DNA of 10,208 nucleotides from NCBI GenBank assembly GCA_008080615.1, contig VIKJ01000025.1, positions 10,937-21,144 of the forward strand. The letters run 5' to 3'. Both the position numbers and the translations under genes were made by a program. The notes below the pieces were generated by a model, which worked only from the letters and a program-made list of their open reading frames with translations, ran no database searches and was not told the DNA's origin. This document shows, piece by piece, positions 1-6,623 of the stretch (its first letter is position 1; each line of letters opens with the position of its first letter). The DNA is from Chitinophagaceae bacterium (GTDB lineage: Bacteria > Bacteroidota > Bacteroidia > Chitinophagales > Chitinophagaceae).

Positions 1-2029
1 ACTATTTAATCAAACTATTAATGGTTATTTGAATTTATTTACCGTTAATGCGGATGGAACAGGCACTCCTAAACAAGTTACAACTGGAAATAAAGACAAT
101 AGGTCGATTGCTTTGAATAAGTCAAAATCAAAAGCTGTATTTCTTTCAGGTAGAGATGAAGTGAAAATAATCGATACCAAAACTTGGGTTTCAACAACCA
201 TGGTTAAAGATGAAATATGGGCATTTCAAAATTCATCTCCAAGCTTCTCTCCCAATGAAGAATATATCCTCTTCACTGCCTATAGAAATTTTGAACAAGA
301 TATCTTGATACATCATATTGCGAATAATAAAACAACGAATTTAACCAATACTGGTATTTCAGAATCAGATCCTATTTGGTCTCCAGACAGTAAATACATT
401 TATTTTATCAGCAATAGAACAAAACCTGCATATCCAATGGGAATGGATAATCCTAAGATTTACAGATTGCCTCTAGATAAATACGATGAGCCATTTAGAT
501 TAGATAAGTTCAATGATCTGTTTAAGATGGAGAAAAAAGATTCCACTAAAAAAGAACCAATTAATCCACCTATTGTGATGAATATAGAGAAAGCAATGGA
601 TCGGTTAGAGCAAATTGGGCCCTCATTTGGATCGCAATATTTGTTATCTGTTTTACAAAAAGGAGATAAAACAACTGTTTTGTATGTAAGTGATCATGCA
701 GAAGGGAAGCCTTCCTTATGGAAGTCTACGATTGAACCTTTCGAAGCAATCAAAACAGAAAAAATCAATGGAGCAGATGCAGGCGGAATAGATATTGCAG
801 AGGGAGGCGATAAAATTCTATTATTGTTTAATGGGACAATCGCCAAATTAAATATTGATGCCAATAAGGTTGATCCTATTGCAACGAGTTTTGTTTTCAG
901 AAGAAATTTGGCAGGAGAATTCACACAAATTTTTGAGGAAGCCTGGGCTCAGGTTGAACAAAATTTTTATGATGAGAAATTTCATGGTATAGATTGGGCA
1001 AAGACTAAGTCAACTTACCAAGCATATCTTCCATTTGTAAATAATCGTGCTGATTTGCGCATTTTATTAAACGACATGTTGGGAGAGTTAAACTCTTCCC
1101 ATCAAGGCTTTAGTTCTAATGGAACAGAAGAAGCCATTCGATTAACAAGTAGCACCATGGAAACAGGTATCGTTTTCGAAAATGAGAAACCATTTACAGT
1201 AAAATATGTGCTTTCTAAAAGTAATGCCGATAAAAAATCGATTAATGTACAAGCTGGAGATGTTTTGTTAAAAGTGAATGATGAAGTTGTGGATACTAAA
1301 ATAGACAGAAACTATTATTTTACTAAACCGTCTTTAGATAGAGAAATAAAACTGCAATTTAATAGGGGCGGTCAAGTAGTAGATGTTAATGTACATCCTC
1401 AAAGAACTATTGCGGGTAATCTTCAAGATGAATGGATTGCGAATAATCAAAAAATGGTTGATGTAAAAAGCAATAACCGAATTGCTTATCACTGTATGAA
1501 GGATATGGGTGAAGGAGAGTTAGAAAAATTTCTGATTGATATGACTCAGGATTTTTATCAAAAAGATGCTTTAATTCTAGATCTGCGTTACAATACAGGT
1601 GGAAATGTGCATGATGAAGTGCTTAAATTTTTAAGTCAGAAAACATACTTACGTTGGAAATATCGTGAGGGTAAGTTAACACCACAATCCAATTTTGCAC
1701 CTTCAGATAAACCCATTGTATTGCTTACGAATGAACAATCTTTAAGTGATGCTGAAATGACTGCTTCTGGCTTTAAATCTTTGAAGTTGGGAAAAATCAT
1801 TGGTACAGGAACCTATCGTTGGATCATTTTCACCAGCGGAACTGGCTTTGTTGATGGTTCCTTTGTAAGATTACCAAGCTGGGGTTGCTTCAATATGGAT
1901 GGAAATGATTTGGAATTTGCAGGGGTGAGTCCGGATATTTATGTGCCAATGAACTTTGAAGATAGAATCAATAAGCGTGACCCTCAATTGACTAGAGCAA
2001 TTGAAGAAATAACCAAACAATTGAAATAG
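1..2029 (+). CDS. Tricorn-like S41 family protease, 5'-truncated by window edge
   Basis: This is the C-terminal 675 residues of a tricorn-type serine peptidase; the reading frame stays open to the left edge (first full codon at base 2), so the TTG at 29 is not a real start. Family members are about 1050-1100 residues, so roughly 400 are missing. Visible in order are beta-propeller blades with PD40/TolB-like repeats (for example IWSPDSKYIYF near 374-406), a tricorn C1 domain (about 917-1110), a PDZ domain (about 1150-1400) and the C2 peptidase core (about 1430-2026). The catalytic set is intact by comparison with Thermoplasma tricorn: Ser-His in ELNSSHQG (codons at 1097 and 1100), the nucleophile Ser in SLSDAE (codon at 1745) followed by the oxyanion Asp, and Glu in LEFAGVSPD (codon at 1913). 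It probably cleaves oligopeptides. The missing N-terminus hides whether it has a signal peptide; Bacteroidota relatives usually do. The next gene starts 81 bases downstream on the same strand. Confidence 0.9.
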   Translation, partial: LFNQTINGYLNLFTVNADGTGTPKQVTTGNKDNRSIALNKSKSKAVFLSGRDEVKIIDTKTWVSTTMVKDEIWAFQNSSPSFSPNEEYILFTAYRNFEQDILIHHIANNKTTNLTNTGISESDPIWSPDSKYIYFISNRTKPAYPMGMDNPKIYRLPLDKYDEPFRLDKFNDLFKMEKKDSTKKEPINPPIVMNIEKAMDRLEQIGPSFGSQYLLSVLQKGDKTTVLYVSDHAEGKPSLWKSTIEPFEAIKTEKINGADAGGIDIAEGGDKILLLFNGTIAKLNIDANKVDPIATSFVFRRNLAGEFTQIFEEAWAQVEQNFYDEKFHGIDWAKTKSTYQAYLPFVNNRADLRILLNDMLGELNSSHQGFSSNGTEEAIRLTSSTMETGIVFENEKPFTVKYVLSKSNADKKSINVQAGDVLLKVNDEVVDTKIDRNYYFTKPSLDREIKLQFNRGGQVVDVNVHPQRTIAGNLQDEWIANNQKMVDVKSNNRIAYHCMKDMGEGELEKFLIDMTQDFYQKDALILDLRYNTGGNVHDEVLKFLSQKTYLRWKYREGKLTPQSNFAPSDKPIVLLTNEQSLSDAEMTASGFKSLKLGKIIGTGTYRWIIFTSGTGFVDGSFVRLPSWGCFNMDGNDLEFAGVSPDIYVPMNFEDRINKRDPQLTRAIEEITKQLK

Positions 2030-2057
2030 TTGAAGCATTTTTATATGATCTATTTTG
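2030..2057 (+). promoter_or_regulatory. Possible weak promoter for the AraC-type regulator
   Basis: The sequence has a TTG at 2030-2032 and CTATTTTG at 2050-2057, separated by 17 bases. This matches the Bacteroidota TTG-N17-23-TAnnTTTG pattern with one mismatch in the downstream box. It lies right after the stop codon of the protease gene and leaves a leader of about 45-50 bases before the ATG at 2111. Such motifs occur by chance in AT-rich DNA, so this is only a candidate; the regulator could also be read through from upstream, as no terminator hairpin separates the two genes. Confidence 0.25.
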
Positions 2058-2110
2058 GAGCATAAACAAAACAATGGCAACAACTATTTATATGTTAAGT
2101 TTATACAACT

Positions 2111-3328
2111 ATGTATTTCAATTTTAACTGGCGTAGTGGCTTACTGTTGATTTTCTTTGTTCATGGACTGGTCTATGCTTTCCTATTGCTGAATAAAGGA
2201 CTCAAAAAGGAAAGCAATTCTGATATTTGGTTGAGTGCATTTTTGTTTTTATCAGTGTTGTACATCTGCCCATGGATGCTAGGTTATGCAGGCTGGTATA
2301 ACGGGCTGGAATGTTTGAGTTGTAGAAATTTCATGTTCTATATGCCTATGAGTCATACTTTACTAATGGGCCCTGTGATATTTTTTTATATTCAACAGCT
2401 GTTGAATCCTGGTTTTACATTTAGTAAAAAAGATTATTTGCATTTTATTCCCGGTGCTTTATACATTTTATGGAACCTTATTGTTGCTATAGTAGATGGA
2501 TTGATTAAGCAGGATTATTATTTAATGGATGGGCAAAATGATCCTGATTTTGCCGATTGGTATATTGGCTTTGGCTTAATTAGCTTGCTCTTTTACTTGG
2601 TGCTTAGTTTAAAATATTATAAAAATTATTTAGCATTTATTGTAGAGGAACTTTCTTTTGCAGATACGGTTCAATATGTTTGGGTGAGAAATTTTTTAAT
2701 CGCTTGTTTTATTTATTTCTTTTCAACCTTACTATTAGACCTGCTTAATTTATTTGGGTTTGATATTGAGTACACAACAACCTGGTGGTATTATTTATTA
2801 TTCGCCTTGCTATTTTATTATATCGCCATTACTGGCTATGCCCATTCCATTGAACAAAAGAAACAATATTCCTTAGATTTTTTGCGATATAAAATGCCCT
2901 ATTTATTGGGGAATGTACAGCCAACTGAATTAGTAATTCAAGAGGAAGGAACCACAAATGTTCAGGAACAAGTAAATCCCGATCAAACGGAAATTCCAGC
3001 AATTTGGAAAACCAAGTTGATTGATGCCATGGAAGTTCAAAAGATGTACCGGGATGCCGAACTCACTTTAACCGATTTGGCTACCCATTTAGGAACCAAT
3101 GCGTCTATATTGTCGAATGTAATCAATAGAAGCTTTTGCATGAACTTCAATGATTTTGTAAATCAATACCGAGTAAATGAAGTGAAGGCAAAACTAGCCG
3201 ACCAGGCCAATGCCCAGTTTACCATTATGAGCATTGCATATGATGCTGGCTTTAATAGCAAAGCCACATTTAATAGGGCGTTTAAAAAACACACTGGAGC
3301 AATTCCTACCAAGTATCAAATTAAATAA
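2111..3328 (+). CDS. Membrane-bound AraC-family transcriptional regulator (7TM + HTH)
   Basis: This 405-residue protein combines an integral-membrane N-terminus with a cytoplasmic DNA-binding domain. Residues about 8-255 contain roughly seven hydrophobic helices (for example LLLIFFVHGLVYAFLLL near 11-27 and WWYYLLFALLFYYIAI near 224-239) with no extracellular sensor domain. A polar linker (about 265-297) leads to an AraC-type HTH domain at about 298-405. The first helix-turn-helix is around LTLTDLATHLGTNASILSNVIN. The second follows with the family signature SIAYDAGFNSKATFNRAFKKHTGAIPTKY. ATG 2111 is the only in-frame start, because a TAA lies in frame at 2096-2098. It stands directly before the receptor operon on the same strand, which suggests local control of those genes, but this is inference. 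The signal it senses is unknown; it could be a small hydrophobic ligand or a membrane state. Family call secure, target uncertain. Confidence 0.93.
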   Translation: MYFNFNWRSGLLLIFFVHGLVYAFLLLNKGLKKESNSDIWLSAFLFLSVLYICPWMLGYAGWYNGLECLSCRNFMFYMPMSHTLLMGPVIFFYIQQLLNPGFTFSKKDYLHFIPGALYILWNLIVAIVDGLIKQDYYLMDGQNDPDFADWYIGFGLISLLFYLVLSLKYYKNYLAFIVEELSFADTVQYVWVRNFLIACFIYFFSTLLLDLLNLFGFDIEYTTTWWYYLLFALLFYYIAITGYAHSIEQKKQYSLDFLRYKMPYLLGNVQPTELVIQEEGTTNVQEQVNPDQTEIPAIWKTKLIDAMEVQKMYRDAELTLTDLATHLGTNASILSNVINRSFCMNFNDFVNQYRVNEVKAKLADQANAQFTIMSIAYDAGFNSKATFNRAFKKHTGAIPTKYQIK

Positions 3329-3343
3329 GCCCATTTTTTAAAA

Positions 3344-3358
3344 TACTGATAATCAGTA
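3344..3358. promoter_or_regulatory. 15-base perfect palindrome, candidate operator
   Basis: The bases TACTGAT-A-ATCAGTA form a perfect inverted repeat of two 7-base arms around one central base. It lies 15 bases past the regulator stop codon and 95 bases before the receptor start codon. As RNA it could form only a weak five-pair stem with a five-base loop and lacks a GC-rich stem, so it is a poor terminator. As DNA its two-fold symmetry suits binding by a dimeric regulator. AraC proteins normally bind direct repeats or asymmetric sites, so the neighbouring regulator is not the obvious binder. Confidence 0.4.
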
Positions 3359-3394
3359 GATTATAATTTGATACCACTATGATAAGGCTCAAAT

Positions 3395-3450
3395 AATGAT
3401 TTGAGGCGGTGCAGGCAGTTCTAAAAGGCAATTTGCACCCATAAATCATT
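3395..3450 (+). promoter_or_regulatory. Nested inverted repeat in the receptor gene leader
   Basis: An outer pair, AATGATTT (3395-3402) and AAATCATT (3443-3450), encloses an inner pair, GGTGCA (3408-3413) and TGCACC (3434-3439). The arms are separated by 5 and 3 bases on the two sides and by a 20-base loop. A G-T pair (3403 with 3442) would extend the outer stem to nine pairs. The right arm ends three bases before the ATG at 3454, so the folded mRNA would bury the ribosome-binding region. This suggests translational control of the receptor or a protein- or ligand-responsive leader, but function is inferred from the pairing only. No known riboswitch class is recognised. Confidence 0.4.
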
Positions 3451-3453
3451 TGT

Positions 3454-5637
3454 ATGCGAATCCTTTTTATTACAGCCATCATTTTTGTATCAGTTAAAAG
3501 TTGGGGCCAAATTAAAACAGTTTCCGATACCGTTCAGCTAAATGGACAAAGTTCCATTACGGTAGTTTCGGCAAAGCCCTTTATTCAAACACTTGTAGAT
3601 AAAACCGTGATGAATGTTGCTGGGCGTACTGGTGTTAATGGACAAAACGCCTTGGAGCTGCTTAAATTAGCCCCGGGAGTAGTTGTTGATCCCAATGAGC
3701 AAATTAAAATGGGCGGGAAGGATGGGGTTACTGTTTTAATTGATGACAGAAATACCCAATTATCTGCCCAAGATTTAGCTCAATTGCTCAAGAGTATTGA
3801 AGTAGATAATATCAAAGAAATTGAGATCATCACTAACCCATCTGCCAAATTTGATGCTGCAGGAAATGCAGGTATTATCAATATCAAGCTAAAGAAAAGT
3901 ATTACCAACGGATTCAATGGTTCCGTTACCGGCAGCTATACTCAAAGTACACATGCAAGAGGTTCAGCAACAACTTCACTCAATTTTAGGAAAAATAAGT
4001 GGAATTGGTTTGCCAATACCAGTTTAAATAAAGGCTACCAAGTTACCATCGCCAATAATACACGTAACACTCCCAATAATCAATTTATTCAAAGGGGAAA
4101 TGAAATAGATGATTTCAACAGTAACAATACTAGAGTTGGGTTGGATTATGCAATGAATAAAAAAACGACTATTGGCATATTGTGGATGAGTAATAGTAGA
4201 AACACCAATATGGATAATAGCAATACAACCAATGTTTCACAATTGCTACATCCAGATACCACCGTATTAAGCAGAAGTATTGCCCCTTTCTTTACGGGTA
4301 GAAACAATTTGAATTTGAATTACAAATATAATTTAGATGAAAAAAGAGAATTGAATGTTGATGCAGATTACACTGGTTTTCGTTCTACATTAAACAATAC
4401 TGTTTATACACAATCTCAAACTCAGTTGGCGCAAAAATTTGGCGAAATAAATACCCGAAACAATGCTGTAGTTGATATAGTAATTGGCAGTATAAAGGTA
4501 GATTATAAACAAACTATCAATGCCAATAGTAGTTTTGAAACGGGTTTAAAATCTGTTCTAACCATTGCCAATAATTCATTGATTGTAAGTAATCAAATAG
4601 GAAATATAATAGCTGTTGATACGGGTAAAACCAATCAATTTAACTTTAATGAACATATCCAAGCAGCTTATTTTAGCTATAGGCATAATTTTAAAAAGTT
4701 CAGTTTGCAAACGGGGCTTAGGGGAGAGTATACCTCAGTGAATGGAACGTCTGTAGATTTAAAAAACAATCTGATCAATAAGCCAGATACCAATTATCTC
4801 AATTTATTTCCCACCCTTTTTCTTCAATATAATTTGAATGAAACCAATCAATTGGGTTTATCCATGAGCCGCCGAATAGATAGGCCAAGCTATCAAGATC
4901 AAAATCCATTTATTTATGTGCTGGATGCTTTTAATAGCGAGCAAGGAAATCCTTATTTGATTCCTCAATTCACCAATAGTGTAGAATTAAGTTATACTTA
5001 TAAATATGCTACGTCTTTTAAAATTCAATTAGCAAAAACAGATGGCTATATTGAATTATTAACCTATCAGGTTGGTAATAAAACAATTTTAATACCACAG
5101 AATGTGGGCTCAAGAAAAGTGATTAATTTTTCGTTCAGTACACCATTCGCGCCCAAAAAATGGTGGGACATCTATGTAAGTGCAACGCCGTTCTATCAAC
5201 AGTATACAACTAAGTTAAGTGGTTTTGATACCAATGAGCAAATTCAACAACAAAGCTGGGGTTTCAATGGATATTTGAGCAATACATTCTCATTTCAGCA
5301 CAATTGGAAACTAGATTTAAGTGGTTGGTTTAATTTTCAGAACACCACTACTATTTATCAATCTAAGCCATTAGGCAGTGTAAATATTGGGTTGAGTAAA
5401 AGAATGTTTAAAGATCAATCAACTTTTAAAATGACCATTAATGATGTATTCAATACCCAACGATGGGAGCAAACTGCTTTAACAAGAAATGTAAATATGC
5501 AAACCTATAGAAAATGGGAGAGTAGAAATATATCCATTAGTATGAGTTTTCGCTTTGGTAATAATAAAATTAAATCATCAAGGGAAAGGGAAACTGGCGC
5601 TAATGATGAAATAGGCAGAATTAAATCAAACAATTAA
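3454..5637 (+). CDS. TonB-dependent-receptor-like outer-membrane beta-barrel protein
   Basis: This 727-residue protein belongs to the outer-membrane beta-barrel family common in Bacteroidota (OMP_b-brl_3 type with a TonB-receptor plug). Residues 1-18 form a signal peptide ending SWG-Q. A TonB-box-like stretch, ITVVSAKP, follows at 35-42. The plug is at about 45-150 with the hallmarks NALELLKLAPGVVVD, VTVLIDDRNTQLSAQDLAQLL and EIEIITNPSAKFDAAGNAGIINIKLKK. The rest is Asn- and aromatic-rich alternating barrel strands, ending in ISISMSFRFGNNK. A short charged tail typical of the family follows. Most relatives carry a CarboxypepD_reg-like domain of about 80 residues between signal peptide and plug; it is absent here. 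The substrate is not evident; peptide or siderophore-like ligands are possible. No SusD-like partner is present, so a classical glycan utilisation locus is unlikely. The gene follows the membrane-bound regulator and precedes two small secreted proteins, the first 25 bases on. Confidence 0.9.
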   Translation: MRILFITAIIFVSVKSWGQIKTVSDTVQLNGQSSITVVSAKPFIQTLVDKTVMNVAGRTGVNGQNALELLKLAPGVVVDPNEQIKMGGKDGVTVLIDDRNTQLSAQDLAQLLKSIEVDNIKEIEIITNPSAKFDAAGNAGIINIKLKKSITNGFNGSVTGSYTQSTHARGSATTSLNFRKNKWNWFANTSLNKGYQVTIANNTRNTPNNQFIQRGNEIDDFNSNNTRVGLDYAMNKKTTIGILWMSNSRNTNMDNSNTTNVSQLLHPDTTVLSRSIAPFFTGRNNLNLNYKYNLDEKRELNVDADYTGFRSTLNNTVYTQSQTQLAQKFGEINTRNNAVVDIVIGSIKVDYKQTINANSSFETGLKSVLTIANNSLIVSNQIGNIIAVDTGKTNQFNFNEHIQAAYFSYRHNFKKFSLQTGLRGEYTSVNGTSVDLKNNLINKPDTNYLNLFPTLFLQYNLNETNQLGLSMSRRIDRPSYQDQNPFIYVLDAFNSEQGNPYLIPQFTNSVELSYTYKYATSFKIQLAKTDGYIELLTYQVGNKTILIPQNVGSRKVINFSFSTPFAPKKWWDIYVSATPFYQQYTTKLSGFDTNEQIQQQSWGFNGYLSNTFSFQHNWKLDLSGWFNFQNTTTIYQSKPLGSVNIGLSKRMFKDQSTFKMTINDVFNTQRWEQTALTRNVNMQTYRKWESRNISISMSFRFGNNKIKSSRERETGANDEIGRIKSNN

Positions 5638-5662
5638 TCAAATAAACAGTTAAATAATCAGT

Positions 5663-6013
5663 ATGAAAAAATCAATCTTTCTTACAACCATTTGTACGCT
5701 AGTACTTACTATTGCAATTTTAGCACAAGAACCAGCTAGCAAAACAGTCAAAGTTATTTTTAAAAATGGAACATGGCTTCCGAAGAAATATACTTTTATC
5801 ACGTATAGCCCTGGAGAAACAGGCAATGGAACAACTGGATATTGGTTCTTACCTGGATTTAAAAAAACCATTACCTATAAAGTAGGTACTAAAATATATT
5901 TAGCCAATCAGCCACAAGTGAATGTGGTCATGAGCGGTAAGCGAATAGACAATGATGTTCCTTTTATGATTGTAAAAGAATCGGATAATGATAAAGTAAT
6001 TTCATTAAAATAA
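5663..6013 (+). CDS. Small secreted protein of unknown function (116 aa)
   Basis: I do not recognise this protein's family. It opens with a clear signal peptide (MKK, then a hydrophobic run to residue 20, probable cleavage at A21-Q22), giving a mature domain of about 95 residues. There is no lipobox Cys, so it is probably soluble in the periplasm or released. The mature part is rich in Lys, Gly, Thr and aromatics with alternating patterns such as KTVKVIFKNGTWLPKKYTFITYSP and KKTITYKVGTKIYLANQ, which suggests a small all-beta fold. No catalytic motif or metal site is visible and no mature Cys is present. It begins 25 bases after the receptor stop codon with no promoter or terminator in between, so it is almost certainly co-transcribed. 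It may be a periplasmic or surface accessory of that receptor; this is inferred from position only. Confidence 0.85.
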   Translation: MKKSIFLTTICTLVLTIAILAQEPASKTVKVIFKNGTWLPKKYTFITYSPGETGNGTTGYWFLPGFKKTITYKVGTKIYLANQPQVNVVMSGKRIDNDVPFMIVKESDNDKVISLK

Positions 6014-6062
6014 ATATCAAGTATATCTATAACAACATTCAACTCATACACAAAAATTAATC

Positions 6063-6569
6063 ATGAAACACCTTATTGTAATAGCCGCTAGTATTTTTAC
6101 TATTGTATCTGGCACTTTAGATGCACAAACTCCTGTTCAAATTCAACCAGCTGATATGGTGCAATTGCAAGGTGCTTGGAAGGGTAGTTTAACTTATTTG
6201 GATTATCAAAGCGGAAAGCCTTATACCATGCCTGCTAATACCAATATTAGTGCAATAGCCAAACAAAATCATTTATTGGTAGAAATGATTTATCCCAATG
6301 AAACCAATGCCAATAGCAAGGATACTCTTTTTATAAATGCTGCCAGAACAATCATTGATGAGGGTTCAATTGTTTCAAGAAAGGTTTTAAGCAATGGAGA
6401 CGTAGAAATAATTACTATCCGCAAAGGGCAGGATGGCAATGACAATAAAAAAGCCTTAATCAAAAAAACTTTCACAATTGGTAAGCATCAATTTATCAAT
6501 AAGAAAGATGTTCAGTTCGAAGGAACTTCGGTTTGGGTTAACAGACATGTATACAGTTATACTCGATAA
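6063..6569 (+). CDS. Secreted protein of unknown function, possibly calycin/lipocalin-like (168 aa)
   Basis: This exported protein has a signal peptide at residues 1-21 (cleavage near DA-Q22) and no lipobox. The mature start LQGAWKGSLTYLDYQSGK (about 35-52) carries a Gly-x-Trp element followed by beta strands, resembling the first strand of lipocalin-like barrels. Repeated beta-strand patterns continue (LLVEMIYPNE, DVEIITIRKGQ, KKTFTIGKHQFINKK) up to the final VWVNRHVYSYTR, a typical barrel-closing pattern. The resemblance is by eye only and no family is assigned with certainty. It lies 49 bases after the 116-residue secreted protein and is the last gene of the receptor operon, directly before the palindromic terminator. 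A ligand-binding or scavenging role beside the outer-membrane receptor would fit, but nothing in the sequence identifies a ligand. Confidence 0.85.
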   Translation: MKHLIVIAASIFTIVSGTLDAQTPVQIQPADMVQLQGAWKGSLTYLDYQSGKPYTMPANTNISAIAKQNHLLVEMIYPNETNANSKDTLFINAARTIIDEGSIVSRKVLSNGDVEIITIRKGQDGNDNKKALIKKTFTIGKHQFINKKDVQFEGTSVWVNRHVYSYTR

Positions 6570-6576
6570 ACATAAA

Positions 6577-6606
6577 AAAACCCGTAACAAATTTGTTACG
6601 GGTTTT
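6577..6606. terminator. Bidirectional rho-independent terminator
   Basis: Bases 6577-6591 (AAAACCCGTAACAAA) and 6592-6606 are exact reverse complements, making a perfect 30-base palindrome. The core stem CCCGTAAC/GTTACGGG with an AAATTT loop is flanked by an A-tract on the left and T4 on the right, so each strand reads as a hairpin followed by a U run. It sits 7 bases past the stop of the 168-residue secreted protein and 17 bases past the stop of the convergent protease gene, so it can end both transcripts. Confidence 0.92.
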
Positions 6607-6623
6607 ACTCATTTCATTTAATC

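Noticed and set aside
29..31. TTG as the start codon of the left-hand tricorn-like gene
   Set aside because: The frame is open upstream to base 2 and reads as propeller sequence (GYLNLFTVNADG), so the gene simply enters from outside the window.
694..924. 76-codon open frame on the - strand
   Set aside because: It lies wholly inside the left tricorn-like gene and shows no recognisable domain; it is an antisense shadow.
4000..4300. Asn/Thr-rich, repetitive-looking AATACCAAT-type stretches
   Set aside because: These follow from Asn-rich barrel strands and codon preference in the receptor gene; spacing and sequence are irregular, so they are not a true repeat array.
5650..5871. 73-codon open frame on the - strand over the small secreted gene
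   Set aside because: The + strand gene here has a convincing signal peptide and operon spacing; the antisense frame has neither.
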